In this document: positions 47,093 through 56,115 of the stretch, one piece after another
How the letters are laid out: each line of letters starts with the position of its first letter
How positions within the stretch are numbered: position 1 is the stretch's first letter
NCBI RefSeq assembly: GCF_000236805.1
Contig: NZ_AGFX01000031.1
Location: 1 to 64,000, forward strand
DNA: 64,000 nucleotides
Direction: 5' to 3'
Source: Paenibacillus peoriae KCTC 3763
GTDB lineage: Bacteria; Bacillota; Bacilli; Paenibacillales; Paenibacillaceae
Notes under the pieces: generated by a model
Databases searched by the model: none
Seen by the model: only the letters and a program-made list of their open reading frames with translations
What the model was told of the DNA's origin: nothing
Position numbers and translations under genes: made by a program

Positions 47093-47743
47093 TTAAAGAT
47101 GCAGGATGCCTCGTTCCAGAGACACGGCTACCGCTTCGGATCGGGAATCGACGCCGAGCTTGTTGTAAATGTTCGTCAAATGTGCTTTCACAGTCCGTTC
47201 TGAAATCCCCATATCGAACGCTATTTCTTTGCTCCTAAGCCCCCGTGCAACGGACTGTAATATGAGTATTTCTTTCTCGGTCAGGATCGAAGTATCTTCA
47301 CGCTGCTCACGCTCAGGTTCTTTCTTGCTTGTATTAGCAAAAACTCTGGCCGTAATTTCCGGCTGAAGAAGTGTCTCTCCCCTTAATGCGGATTCAATCG
47401 TCCGAAACAAATTTTCACGGCTGGTATCCTTTAATAAATATCCTTTCGCCCCCAAGGATAGCCCCTGAATCATTAAATCATCTTCGTTATAGGTGGTCAG
47501 GATAATAACGGGCGTTTCATTTTGCCTCTCTTTTAAAGCTTTCATCGTCTCTAGTCCGCTCATATGGGGCATATATAGATCCATTAGGATTACATCTGGC
47601 TGAAGCTCCTCAACCAGGGCCAGTGCTGTTGCCCCTTCTTCTGCTTCACCAACCACTTCATAGCTGTCATTTGTCTCTATAACCAGTTTTAGCCCTTCTC
47701 TAACCACCCAATGATCATCTACGATTAAAATTTTATATTTCAT
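47093..47743 (-). CDS. NarL/LuxR-family response regulator
   Basis: 216 residues. The receiver domain has D9/D10 and phospho-acceptor Asp55 (VILMDLYMPHMSG), with Thr in ILTTYNEDD and Lys in LLKDTS. The C-terminal LuxR helix-turn-helix is LTEKEILILQSVARGLRSKEIAFDMGISERTVKAHLTNIYNKLGVDSRSEAV. The ATG overlaps the kinase stop by 4 nt. It likely controls the RND efflux genes next in line. Confidence 0.94.
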   Translation of the reverse strand: MKYKILIVDDHWVVREGLKLVIETNDSYEVVGEAEEGATALALVEELQPDVILMDLYMPHMSGLETMKALKERQNETPVIILTTYNEDDLMIQGLSLGAKGYLLKDTSRENLFRTIESALRGETLLQPEITARVFANTSKKEPEREQREDTSILTEKEILILQSVARGLRSKEIAFDMGISERTVKAHLTNIYNKLGVDSRSEAVAVSLERGILHL

Positions 47744-48969
47744 ACAATGTCTCCTTTAGCAAGGGGTGCCTCTAGTTTAACAGTTGTTCCTTCTTGAGCT
47801 GTGCTGTTGATCTTGATGATTCCGCCCAGCAAGCGTGCACGCTCATGAATGCCTATTAATCCGTAATGTCCTGGCTGTCTTGCAATGATATTTGTATTAA
47901 ATCCTTTTCCATCATCACGAATCTCTATAGAAAGTATACCTTGATGATCTAAAATAAAGATCCATACGTTCTTGGCATGCGAATGCCTGGCTACATTCGT
48001 CAGACATTCACTTATGATGTGTAGCCCATGCTCAATCATCAACCTGGATACCGAGGCTTTAATCTTGATATCCAGTGATGTTTGAATTCCGGTAGCCATC
48101 GTAAAACGTTGTGCTTCTTCCCGGATTGCATCAGCAAAGTCGACTTCCGAGGCTGATTTTGAGCGCAAATTGTCTATTGCCCGTCGTGAGTCAGCCAGCG
48201 CCTTGCGTGCTTGTGACATGGACTGCTGAACGATTTCATGAGCTCTCTGCGCACTGCCTTTTGTCAGGTGAGCATCTATGGCTTCCAGTTGCATAATAAG
48301 CCCGGCAAGACCTTGAGCCAAGGTATCATGCAAATCCCGGGCCATGCGTTGCCGCTCGTTGGCTAACGTAAGCTCTTCCACTTTTTGATGTGCAAGCTCC
48401 AGCTCAGCAAGAAAGTTTTGGGTACGAATGCGCGCATTGACCTGCTTATAGAAAAGATTAGCGTAGGCAGCCACAACAATAGCTATAAGAATGAGCAGCG
48501 AAATAAATAACACGGAGCTATTGCTATCGTAACTCCATATCATGTAAGAACAAAATAGCAGATAGAGACTAAAAAACATCAATACAACTTTTTTCGCTTG
48601 ATAATAAACACCTATGCTTTGACCGATTAAAACGGGTGTTAATCCAACCAGCACAATTGGAAAACTTTTAGGCAGAAGAAAGGCGCTTGAAAAGATGATG
48701 GCTCCTTGAATAATAAAATAAAACCATGAACAGTAGTGTAGAATTTTACGAACATGCCAGTACAAAAGTACGTGCACAATCATGACCAAGGAGAACAAAA
48801 TACTTTGAAACAGTAGTGGTGTATATTTATTTTGAAATATAAGTCCTTCACTATGAATTAAAATGATCCATATAATAATAGGAGCTCTGGATGTGCCAAG
48901 TCGATCACTTTCGCCATCGTTTATCTTCAAGTTAACACCTTGATCATGTTCATTGGATTCTTTGTCCAT
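47740..48969 (-). CDS. Sensor histidine kinase, HisKA_3 (LiaS/DesK-like)
   Basis: 409 residues. There are about six hydrophobic segments in the first 190 residues without a large extracellular loop, then the dimerisation/phosphoacceptor motif RQRMARDLHDTLAQGLAG with His214. An HATPase_c domain follows (IISECLTNVARHSHA, IRDDGKGF, YGLIGIHERARLLGG). The intramembrane-type sensor suggests detection of a membrane-active compound, in keeping with the adjacent efflux genes. Confidence 0.93.
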   Translation of the reverse strand: MDKESNEHDQGVNLKINDGESDRLGTSRAPIIIWIILIHSEGLIFQNKYTPLLFQSILFSLVMIVHVLLYWHVRKILHYCSWFYFIIQGAIIFSSAFLLPKSFPIVLVGLTPVLIGQSIGVYYQAKKVVLMFFSLYLLFCSYMIWSYDSNSSVLFISLLILIAIVVAAYANLFYKQVNARIRTQNFLAELELAHQKVEELTLANERQRMARDLHDTLAQGLAGLIMQLEAIDAHLTKGSAQRAHEIVQQSMSQARKALADSRRAIDNLRSKSASEVDFADAIREEAQRFTMATGIQTSLDIKIKASVSRLMIEHGLHIISECLTNVARHSHAKNVWIFILDHQGILSIEIRDDGKGFNTNIIARQPGHYGLIGIHERARLLGGIIKINSTAQEGTTVKLEAPLAKGDIV

Positions 48970-49075
48970 ACTCCACCTCTTTATTTCTTTGGTTCAACTT
49001 ATATATTTTATCATTTTGCCGCTTAGTTCAAAAAATAAAACGAATCCTCAAGCTATTTTACAAAATAATGGAGTT

Positions 49076-49117
49076 AAAAAAAACGTACACACGGGCGAAG
49101 ACGAGTGTACGTTCGGG
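49076..49117 (-). repeat. Palindromic repeat copy C (terminator-like)
   Basis: Arms AACGTACAC/GTGTACGTT (49082-49090, 49105-49113), an A-run to the left, GGGC in the loop and CGGGC to the right. It is about 170 bp after the FN3-protein gene. The 319-bp gap 48970-49288 also contains a conventional terminator and no gene. Confidence 0.7.
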
Positions 49118-49217
49118 CAAAATATATAAACACGTCAGAAACTTTTGCAATCCGCTAAGACTCTTTCAAGGCAGGGTTTCATAATACGACTGTTCGAAGT
49201 ATCCAAACAGTATCTTC

Positions 49218-49260
49218 AAAAAAAAGAAACCCAGGGCTATTGAAATAAGCCCGGGTTTCT
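49218..49260 (-). terminator. Terminator of the FN3/stalk-domain gene
   Basis: AGAAACCC-GGGCT pairs with AGCCC-GGGTTTCT. On the minus strand the stem is followed by eight Ts, directly after the stop codon of the gene at 49289. Confidence 0.85.
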
Positions 49261-49288
49261 CGAAACAGAGTCCAAAGTACAGAAGCCT

Positions 49289-51163
49289 TTATTTTTTAAT
49301 CGTAATTTGTTTGGATGCAGCGTTATAGTTTACCAGATAGCCCGAAAGCTCGCTAATTACTCGCAGTGGAACCAGTGTAGAGCCGTTAACGATAATTGGC
49401 GCTGTGATGTTCGTCGAGTAATTCCGGGAGTTGTTTAATTCATACACGGCAAGGGTCGAATTCTTGACTTGAAGCACCACTTGTTTGCCGTCATCAGGGC
49501 GATTCATGATGATTTTCTTGGTCGCTTTATCATAGTTTACCTGGTAGCCCACCCGTTCACTGATAAAGCGCAACGGGACCATCGTTACCCCATTTATGAT
49601 TCGCGGAGCCTGAGCCATCGTCGTAGCACGACCATCGACATAAGCTGTTTTAGCTCCTGGTGTCAGGGTGAACGAAGTTGAATATGAGGAAACCACATTG
49701 TTAGAGTTTGAGGACGTCGTACCGGAAGTGGTTGTCGTAGTGCTCGTCCCGGACGATGAACTACTGGTACCAATCGCTCTATTGCGAATAGCTTCCAGCC
49801 GATCCAGCAGGTCGCTTTTACGTGTCCCGCTCGGCAGATCACTGATTACGTCTCTGGCAGAGCGCCAGTCGGAAGCATTCAGACTGTTTTCCGCAATTCG
49901 CATCAAATCTCTTGCTTTCTCATAGTTCGATGAATAGGATGACGACGATGACGATGACGAGGAATAACCATCTGTGCGTTCCGACACCTCTACCCCGCTG
50001 GACTCTCTACCACTGCTATTTACCGTTGTAACCTTAATCTCATACCAGCGTCCTTCACGCAAACCCGTAATCTTATAGGATTCGGAGGATGTAGTCCCCT
50101 TGTAGTCACCATCAGCATATATTTTTACTTTTTCAGCCGAACTCGGCATATCGTAGGTGATTTTGATCCAGGTATCACTCTTGCTATCTACATCAAGATT
50201 GGATACTTCCGACGAATTGGAGGACGTGCTGTTCGTTGTAGCCGTCAGCCTCACACCGGAGGACAATGCACCTGTGCTGCGCTTGGATTTAATCGTAAAC
50301 GAATACGACGTATTTGATGAAAGATTGTTGAATGTGTAAGACGTTCCTGTTGAGTCTGTAATCAGTGATCCGTCCCGATATAAACTGACCGTACTAATTC
50401 CGCTAGGTCTCGTCCAGGAAACAGTAACGCTATAGTTATTAACTGATGTCACTGAAGCTCCTGTCACTTCTGGCACAGTATCGACGGTGAGCGCTGAGGT
50501 CGTAACCGGAATACTGATGCCTCCAGATATGTTGCCGGATTTGTCTATAGTCCTGATCGTTACGTTATAGTTTGTAGACGCAATTAATCCACTGAACGTA
50601 TAGGATGTCCCTGTAGTTCGCTGCATTTCCCTGCCATTTAAATAGATAATAGCTTGGCTCAAGTCTGCATCCTTGGGCATTATGTAATTTACGGTAAAAG
50701 CGTTGTACCCCAAATTCGCCACGCTCAGTCCGCTTACCTCTCCTGGAGGTGTCTTATCTACAGGAGCATCCGCGGAAGCAGTCTTGGCCTGTATTATAGT
50801 TCCCGGAGAACCATTTCCACTTTTATTCACCGTCTTTACCCGGAAGGTATATGAAGTATTCGGCTGTAAGCCACTCAACGTATAAGAGTTACTTCGAATG
50901 TTGTCTACATACACATCGTTACTGACACCGACCACCTGTACATGATCAAAATTGATGTCCGCCGGGTTAGTCCAAGACAAATTCACTCTTGTTGTATCTA
51001 ACGCAGCCGCATTCAGATTGCTTACCTCCGCTGGTGCAACACTCAGAGCAGCGGATTGGCTCGCCAACGCCTCTGTTTCTCCCCAGATGCCATATCCCGT
51101 ATTTAAAATCAGTGTAGCCGTTGCGAACGGAGCCATCCATTGGCGCAAACGCTTTTTATTCAT
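49289..51163 (-). CDS. Secreted protein with four FN3-like repeats and a copper amine oxidase-type stalk domain
   Basis: About 624 residues. A signal peptide (KKRLRQW, a hydrophobic core, then LASQSAA) is followed by four fibronectin-III-like repeats, each with Tyr in YTFSGL or YTLSGL-type strands (about 45-125, 140-225, 230-310, 320-395). Next come a Ser-rich linker, a helical segment (EKARDLMRIAENSLNASDWRSARDVI) and a Ser/Thr linker. The C-terminal domain has two MVPLRFISE/LVPLRVISE motifs, typical of copper amine oxidase N-terminal 'stalk' domains common in Paenibacillus surface proteins. No catalytic domain is seen. It is probably a cell-surface or matrix adhesion protein. The ATG at 51163 has AAGGAG 10 nt upstream; the TTG at 51169 is an alternative. 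Confidence 0.88.
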   Translation of the reverse strand: MNKKRLRQWMAPFATATLILNTGYGIWGETEALASQSAALSVAPAEVSNLNAAALDTTRVNLSWTNPADINFDHVQVVGVSNDVYVDNIRSNSYTLSGLQPNTSYTFRVKTVNKSGNGSPGTIIQAKTASADAPVDKTPPGEVSGLSVANLGYNAFTVNYIMPKDADLSQAIIYLNGREMQRTTGTSYTFSGLIASTNYNVTIRTIDKSGNISGGISIPVTTSALTVDTVPEVTGASVTSVNNYSVTVSWTRPSGISTVSLYRDGSLITDSTGTSYTFNNLSSNTSYSFTIKSKRSTGALSSGVRLTATTNSTSSNSSEVSNLDVDSKSDTWIKITYDMPSSAEKVKIYADGDYKGTTSSESYKITGLREGRWYEIKVTTVNSSGRESSGVEVSERTDGYSSSSSSSSSYSSNYEKARDLMRIAENSLNASDWRSARDVISDLPSGTRKSDLLDRLEAIRNRAIGTSSSSSGTSTTTTTSGTTSSNSNNVVSSYSTSFTLTPGAKTAYVDGRATTMAQAPRIINGVTMVPLRFISERVGYQVNYDKATKKIIMNRPDDGKQVVLQVKNSTLAVYELNNSRNYSTNITAPIIVNGSTLVPLRVISELSGYLVNYNAASKQITIKK

Positions 51164-51379
51164 GGTCAATGCTCTCCTTAATGGTTACATGTTCATTTAA
51201 ATGTTATCGGAATTATCATAGAGAATGTTTAGGGCTCACCTTATTTGATGTCAGGCGAAGACTCAGACAGCCCCTTGGATATGCTGTAAATATTCAATAT
51301 ATCGTAACTTTTTACCGTTTTATAGCATCGGTTTGTGAGTTATATTAAATTTTAAATAATAAAAGAAAGGAGATTTATT

Positions 51380-51676
51380 ATGTTTAGAAATGCATTTAAA
51401 ACCTTTGGTTCCATCGGTAATATTGAAGCGATTTCATATTTGCTGCTCGTATGTATCGCCATGCCTCTTAAATACGCAGCCGGGATGCCGCAAATGGTAA
51501 GCTGGGTGGGGATGATTCATGGGGTACTGTTCGTGGCTTATGTGGCCGCGACTGTGGTCATGCTGATTTTACGGAAAATAACAATACTGCAAGGACTTAT
51601 GGCCTTGATTGCCTCACTGCTACCATTTGGGCCTTTCATTTTTGATCGTAAGGTGCTGAAGAAAGCCGAATCCTGA
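51380..51676 (+). CDS. DUF3817-family small membrane protein
   Basis: 98 residues with three hydrophobic segments (IEAISYLLLVCIAMPLKYAAG, VSWVGMIHGVLFVAYVAATVVML, LQGLMALIASLLPFGPFIFD). The pattern IEAxSYLLL-PLKY-G-IHG-LF-LPFGPF-FD is typical of DUF3817 integral membrane proteins of Bacillales; the function is unknown. AAAGGAG lies upstream and a strong terminator downstream, so it is monocistronic. Confidence 0.88.
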   Translation: MFRNAFKTFGSIGNIEAISYLLLVCIAMPLKYAAGMPQMVSWVGMIHGVLFVAYVAATVVMLILRKITILQGLMALIASLLPFGPFIFDRKVLKKAES

Positions 51677-51682
51677 TGCAAA

Positions 51683-51720
51683 AAAACAACCGATGGCTTC
51701 AAACCACTCGGTTGTTTTTT
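51683..51720 (+). terminator. Terminator of DUF3817 gene
   Basis: AAAACAACCGA/TCGGTTGTTTT stem followed by Ts. Confidence 0.85.
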
Positions 51721-51782
51721 GAATAGAGATTGAAAAATGCTACTTTTTTAGGTTTCCCTTCTACTTAACTATGTAAGCTAGA

Positions 51783-52040
51783 CTAATCTCTCGGGTAATT
51801 GACACTCATAATATCCATAAAAGGAACCTTATCCGTTTCACCATTATTCTCTACATGAACTCTTCCCGTTCTTGGGTCCATTTTGACAATCTGTCCGCGG
51901 ACTGCTTCTTCACGCCCCCATACGGTCAATACAACTTCGGATTGCTCTTGTTGCGCTTCTACAAGCTGATTTCCGATTTCCTCCAGCACAAATTCATCCC
52001 GAGTAGGCCGTTTGGCCACCTTCGCCTTTGCCACTTGCAT
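51783..52040 (-). CDS. YolD-like protein
   Basis: 85 residues with RPTRDEFVLEEIGNQLVEAQQEQSEVVLTVWG, then VRGQIVKMDPRTGRVHVENNGETDKVPFMDIMSVNY. This is the small beta-rich YolD-like fold, which in other species is often found beside Y-family DNA polymerases or phage genes. None is present here, so its role is unknown. GAGAGGG precedes the start. Confidence 0.85.
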   Translation of the reverse strand: MQVAKAKVAKRPTRDEFVLEEIGNQLVEAQQEQSEVVLTVWGREEAVRGQIVKMDPRTGRVHVENNGETDKVPFMDIMSVNYPRD

Positions 52041-52135
52041 TCACCCTCTCTTTCGTGCAAAATCAAATTCATTCCATTTTACCATACTTTTCATCATTTG
52101 GTGCTGGTAATCTGAGTCAAATCTCATCCATGGTA

Positions 52136-52177
52136 CATAAAAAGAGCCGATTTCTCAAGACAAGAAAATCGACTCTC
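52136..52177 (-). terminator. Terminator of TetR-family gene
   Basis: AGAG-CGATTT and AAATCG-CTCT pairing, followed on the minus strand by TTTTTATG. Confidence 0.7.
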
Positions 52178-52224
52178 TAAAGCCATTTGTTAGAGCTTGT
52201 TTCGGAGCGTTTTGAAGGTTCTGG

Positions 52225-52794
52225 TTATTTGATCAGCTGTGGAATATAATCCACTACATTATAAATGGGTGCACTGCTCTGTTGAGTAACCGCCAGGATT
52301 AAAGCACCTTCCAACATGGAAATAATAAGCACCGCCAGACTACGCGCCTTTTCTTCCATCCAGCCTGCTGCCTGAAGGCGTTCCGTATAAATATGCTGCC
52401 AATCTGTAAACGTATTCACACAGGCATAGCGAAGAGATTCACTAATACAGGAAGTTTCTGCAGCAGCCCAAAAGCCAAAGGGTATGAATCCGCTAAAGCC
52501 GTTACGGTCTGCGTCCTCAGCTGTTTCGCGAATAAAATCCTGAATGGCCAGTACGGGATCATCGTTCCCTGCCAGAGCCTTCTTCAATTTTTGTTTAACA
52601 AGCTCATTCCCTCTTCTAATGCACTCCAACGCCAACTCTTCTTTACCACGCGGGAAATAATAGTATAGAGACCCCTTCGGGGACCCGCTTTCTGCAAGAA
52701 TCTGATTAAGCCCAGTAGCGTGATACCCTTGATGAAAAAAGAGCTTCGACGCGGTTTGTACGATATTCTCATATGATTCGGGTTTAGCAGCCAT
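52225..52794 (-). CDS. TetR-family repressor (LmrA/QdoR-like)
   Basis: About 189 residues. The N-terminal TetR helix-turn-helix is ENIVQTASKLFFHQGYHATGLNQILAESGSPKGSLYYYFPRGKEELALE, with a helical ligand domain of the TetR_C_33/LmrA type. The ATG at 52794 has AAGGAT 7 nt upstream, better placed than the ATG at 52803. It is divergent from a DHA2 drug exporter, and a TetR-type half-dyad overlaps the exporter promoter. This matches the LmrA-LmrB pairing of Bacillus. Confidence 0.93.
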   Translation of the reverse strand: MAAKPESYENIVQTASKLFFHQGYHATGLNQILAESGSPKGSLYYYFPRGKEELALECIRRGNELVKQKLKKALAGNDDPVLAIQDFIRETAEDADRNGFSGFIPFGFWAAAETSCISESLRYACVNTFTDWQHIYTERLQAAGWMEEKARSLAVLIISMLEGALILAVTQQSSAPIYNVVDYIPQLIK

Positions 52795-52833
52795 ATACAG
52801 CATCCTTCATTGTATAATATTTAAATTTTTACT

Positions 52834-52863
52834 TTGACAAAAAAATAACAGCATGTTTATTAT
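52834..52863 (+). promoter_or_regulatory. Promoter of DHA2 exporter
   Basis: TTGACA (52834-52839), an 18-bp spacer and TATTAT (52858-52863). Confidence 0.6.
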
Positions 52864-52864
52864 A

Positions 52865-52882
52865 TATAGACCGATCGTTATA
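52865..52882. promoter_or_regulatory. Candidate TetR/LmrA-type operator
   Basis: TATAGACCGATCGTTATA overlaps the expected transcription start. Its left part TAGACCGATCG fits the half-dyad bound by LmrA/QdoR-like TetR proteins, while the right half is degenerate. Confidence 0.55.
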
Positions 52883-52922
52883 ATTCAATACCCATCAATA
52901 TATTGGAGGAACAAAAAACAAC

Positions 52923-54395
52923 ATGAGTACAATGAGTCAAACAAGCACTCCTTCTGAACCCACAACGTTCAAGGTGCTGCCTATTATGATTGCCCTGCTG
53001 CTTAGTGGTTTTATCGGAATGTTTAGTGAGACGGCGCTGAACATTGCGTTGAATGATTTAATGCAGATTTTGCACATTACGACAGCAACAGCCCAATGGT
53101 TGACTACAGCTTTTCTGCTGACACTTGGTATTTTGGTGCCTGTATCTGGATTGCTGCTGCAAACCTTCACGACAAGACAGCTGTTTGTTGCATCGTTACT
53201 ATTTTCAATTGCAGGTTGTCTTGTTGCTGCGCTTGCACCTACATTCTCAGTGCTATTGATCGCACGCATTCTTCAGGCCGTTGGTACGGCGCTGTTATTG
53301 CCGTTGATGTTTAATACCATCTTGATTATTTTCCCGGCTGAAAAGAGAGGCGCGGCGATGGGGATCATCGGATTGGTAATTATGTTTGCACCTGCGGTTG
53401 GGCCTACGATTGCAGGATTGGTGCTGCAAAATCTGTCCTGGCACTGGATTTTCTGGATCTCCCTTCCGTTCCTGGTATTCTCGTTAATCTTCGGTATTTT
53501 CTTTATGCAAAATGTTTCGAAAATTACCAAGCCGAAAATTGACATTTTATCTATCCTATTGTCTTCCATCGGCTTCGGCGGTGTCGTGTTCGGTTTCAGT
53601 AAATCCGGAGAAGGCGGCGAAGGCTGGGCCAGCCCGGTTGTTTTGCTTCCTGTGATCATCGGGTTGATCGCGTTGATTCTGTTTTCCATGCGCCAGTTAA
53701 AAATGAAGCAGCCAATGCTGAATTTGCGTGTTTTTAAATATCCGATGTTTGTCATCGGAGTCGTGATGATCTTCCTGTGTATGATGACCATCCTTTCTAC
53801 GATGCTAATTCTTCCGCTCTTTTTGCAAAAAGGGCTGGCCCTGTCCGCTTTGACAGCAGGTTTGGTGCTTCTGCCAGGTGGGATTATCAATGGTCTCTTG
53901 TCTCCCATTATGGGCTCCTTGTTCGATAAATTCGGTCCCAAATGGCTCGTCATCCCGGGGCTTGCGATCGTTGTCGCTGTTTTGTTTTTCCTGTCCGGCA
54001 TTACGACGACATCCGCTATCGTACTCATTATTGTGCTTCATTGCTGCCTGATGATCGGGATATCCATGATCATGATGCCAGCTCAGACGAATGGTCTAAA
54101 CCAGCTGCCTCTGGAGCTTTACCCGGATGGAACAGCCATTATGAGCACGCTCCAGCAAGTTGCTGGTGCTATTGGTACAGCCATAGCAGTAAGCATTCTC
54201 TCCAAAGGCATGGAAAGCTATTTGAGCCAATCCAGTATGCCTGAATCCGTAAACGAAATGGCGAATGCCATGGTATTTGGATCCCAGCATTCATTTTTCT
54301 TTGCCATGATTGTCAGTGTGATCGGCCTATTCATTGCCTTCTTTATCCGCAGAGTTCATGTCAAAAAAGGAGCAGCTCAAGCTCCGATGCACTAA
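52923..54395 (+). CDS. DHA2-family (EmrB/LmrB-like) drug:H+ antiporter
   Basis: 490 residues with 14 hydrophobic segments. Motifs include ETALNIALNDLMQIL (helix 1), QWLTTAFLLTLGILVPVSGLL and ARILQAVGTALLLPLMFNTILIIFP (motif C region), RGAAMGIIGLVIMFAPAVGPTIAG and QTNGLNQLPLELYPDGTAIMSTLQQVAGAIGTAI. The type exports lincosamides and other lipophilic drugs. It is divergent from its probable TetR repressor. Confidence 0.94.
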   Translation: MSTMSQTSTPSEPTTFKVLPIMIALLLSGFIGMFSETALNIALNDLMQILHITTATAQWLTTAFLLTLGILVPVSGLLLQTFTTRQLFVASLLFSIAGCLVAALAPTFSVLLIARILQAVGTALLLPLMFNTILIIFPAEKRGAAMGIIGLVIMFAPAVGPTIAGLVLQNLSWHWIFWISLPFLVFSLIFGIFFMQNVSKITKPKIDILSILLSSIGFGGVVFGFSKSGEGGEGWASPVVLLPVIIGLIALILFSMRQLKMKQPMLNLRVFKYPMFVIGVVMIFLCMMTILSTMLILPLFLQKGLALSALTAGLVLLPGGIINGLLSPIMGSLFDKFGPKWLVIPGLAIVVAVLFFLSGITTTSAIVLIIVLHCCLMIGISMIMMPAQTNGLNQLPLELYPDGTAIMSTLQQVAGAIGTAIAVSILSKGMESYLSQSSMPESVNEMANAMVFGSQHSFFFAMIVSVIGLFIAFFIRRVHVKKGAAQAPMH

Positions 54396-54410
54396 TTGAA
54401 AGCCCACAGT

Positions 54411-54451
54411 AAAGGCTGCTGACCTTATTTCCACGGTCAAGCAGCCTTTTT
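54411..54451 (+). terminator. Terminator of DHA2 exporter gene
   Basis: AAAGGCTGCTGACC pairs with GGTC-AGCAGCCTTT (one bulge), followed by TTTCTCT. Confidence 0.85.
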
Positions 54452-54488
54452 CTCTATGAATCGATATACATATTCATGCAATTACATA

Positions 54489-54517
54489 TTTACAAAGCTC
54501 CCCCATTTGGTTACGAT
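54489..54517 (+). promoter_or_regulatory. Promoter of the Nik/Cnt-type operon
   Basis: TTTACA (54489-54494), a 17-bp spacer and TACGAT (54512-54517). Confidence 0.6.
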
Positions 54518-54534
54518 ATGCTTTATGAAGTAAA

Positions 54535-54549
54535 TTGTAAAAATTACGA
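54535..54549. promoter_or_regulatory. Candidate Zur box
   Basis: TTGTAAAAATTACGA agrees with the Bacillus Zur consensus TCGTAATNATTACGA at 12 of its 14 defined positions. It lies 10-25 bp downstream of the expected transcription start, where Zur binding would block the promoter when zinc is plentiful. Confidence 0.7.
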
Positions 54550-54572
54550 TTACTATTAAGGGGGATCACCAG

Positions 54573-56114
54573 TTGTTTAAACGTCCGTATTTGAAGCTAT
54601 TCATACCTGCAGTCATAGCGGTGATGGTAGCAGCCTGCTCATCATCTCCATCAGGTTCACACTCTCCATCTGCTGCTAACGCACCGCAAAATAAAAGTGT
54701 CACCTTATTGTTCAATGTACAAAGCTCCTCTATAGATCCGCATACGGATGTGAACTATACAGCCGTCCGCGCTGGAGTGGGTGAAACACTGGTCAAAGTG
54801 AACAAAGACCTCAAGCTGGAAGCTTGGCTTGCAGAGAAATGGAACAGCAAGGATGGACAGCACTGGACCTTTAACATCCGTCCGGGCGTGAAATTCCATA
54901 GCGGTAAGTCCGTTGATGCCGCGGCTGTAAAATCGTCTCTGGAAAGAGCGCAAAAACTCAGCCCCTCAGTTAAAAATGCGCTGCATATTCGTGACATCCA
55001 GGCGAATGGACAGATATTGAAGGTTACGACAGACAGGCCCTTCCCGGAATTTGCGTCTGAGCTGGTTCACCCCAATACGGCTGTCATAGATACTTCCTCA
55101 ACAGATGCCCTTCCATCAGGGACGGGGCCGTTCAAGGCCGCGAGTTTTCGTGCCGGAAGTGAACTGAATCTGGAGCGCAACGATCAATATTGGAATGGTG
55201 AAGTGAAATTGAAGCAGGCCAAGTTCGTATTTAACGAAGACGCCAATGCGCGTCAGCTTGCTTTTCAAGCCAAGGACGCTGACATTGTATATCGTCCGCC
55301 GATTGAAAGTCTGGACCTGCTAAAAGCCGATTCCACGGTTAAGGTGGACTCTCTGCCCAGCCTGCGAACGCATCAGCTCATTTACAATATGAACAACAGC
55401 CATCTGAAAAAGGCGGCTGTGCGCAAAGCCCTCGATTATCTCATTAATCGTGATGAGATTGCTGATGGCATCATGTCTGGTCAGGGGACTCCCGCTCAGG
55501 GTCCGTTCCTGTCCGCCTTTCCTTTTTCACCAGCATATGCTATGAAAAAGTTTGATTTGAGCGCTGCACGAGACAGCTTCAAGCAAGCTGGATATTCAGT
55601 GCAAGACGGCAAAGTAAAAGCGCCCAATGGACAAGCGCTTCATCTCACGTTATTGACCTATCAGTCAAGGGCGGAGCTTCCGCTCATTTCACAGCTAATC
55701 CAGGCTAACGCCAAGGAGCTCGGTATTACAATTGATATCCGGCAGGTCGATAATATCGACGAATATCTTGCCGCTCATCAGGATTGGGATTTGGCAACTT
55801 ACAGCAGCATTACCGCTCCGCGTGGCGACGCAAGCTATTTTTTGAACGCGGCTTACATGCCTGAGGGAGCACTGAATTACGGACATGTGCACTTGCCGAA
55901 ATTGGAGGCTTTGATTACGAAGCTGAACAGGGCGGTGAATGAAGAACAGCGCAGCAAGCTGGCGCTGGAGGCTGTCTCGATGATTGATCAGGAAACCCTG
56001 CAATCCTTTCTCGTTCATCCGAACAACGTAGTGGCCTACCGCAATTACGTACATAACTGGGTAACAAGCCAAAGTGAGTATTATCTGCTGACCCAGGACC
56101 TGGATGTGGACTAG
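54573..56114 (+). CDS. Nickel/metallophore-type ABC transporter binding lipoprotein (NikA/CntA-like)
   Basis: 513 residues with a lipobox (VAAC) around residue 21, then the family-5 solute-binding fold: VTLLFNVQSSSIDPHTDVNYTAVRAGVGETLVKVNKDLKLEAWLAEKW, WTFNIRPGVKFHSGK, GTGPFKAASF. The pattern places it with NikA/CntA-type proteins for nickel or opine metallophores rather than with peptide-binding OppA. Translation starts at TTG, with GGGGG 8 nt upstream. It is the first gene of a six-gene operon under a candidate Zur box, so zinc or a zinc-metallophore complex is the favoured ligand (inference). Confidence 0.9.
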   Translation: MFKRPYLKLFIPAVIAVMVAACSSSPSGSHSPSAANAPQNKSVTLLFNVQSSSIDPHTDVNYTAVRAGVGETLVKVNKDLKLEAWLAEKWNSKDGQHWTFNIRPGVKFHSGKSVDAAAVKSSLERAQKLSPSVKNALHIRDIQANGQILKVTTDRPFPEFASELVHPNTAVIDTSSTDALPSGTGPFKAASFRAGSELNLERNDQYWNGEVKLKQAKFVFNEDANARQLAFQAKDADIVYRPPIESLDLLKADSTVKVDSLPSLRTHQLIYNMNNSHLKKAAVRKALDYLINRDEIADGIMSGQGTPAQGPFLSAFPFSPAYAMKKFDLSAARDSFKQAGYSVQDGKVKAPNGQALHLTLLTYQSRAELPLISQLIQANAKELGITIDIRQVDNIDEYLAAHQDWDLATYSSITAPRGDASYFLNAAYMPEGALNYGHVHLPKLEALITKLNRAVNEEQRSKLALEAVSMIDQETLQSFLVHPNNVVAYRNYVHNWVTSQSEYYLLTQDLDVD

Positions 56115-56115
56115 C

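Noticed and set aside
51783-52040. Phage or DNA-repair island suggested by the YolD-like gene
   Set aside because: No Y-family polymerase, recombinase or phage gene is adjacent; YolD-like genes also occur singly in Paenibacillus chromosomes.
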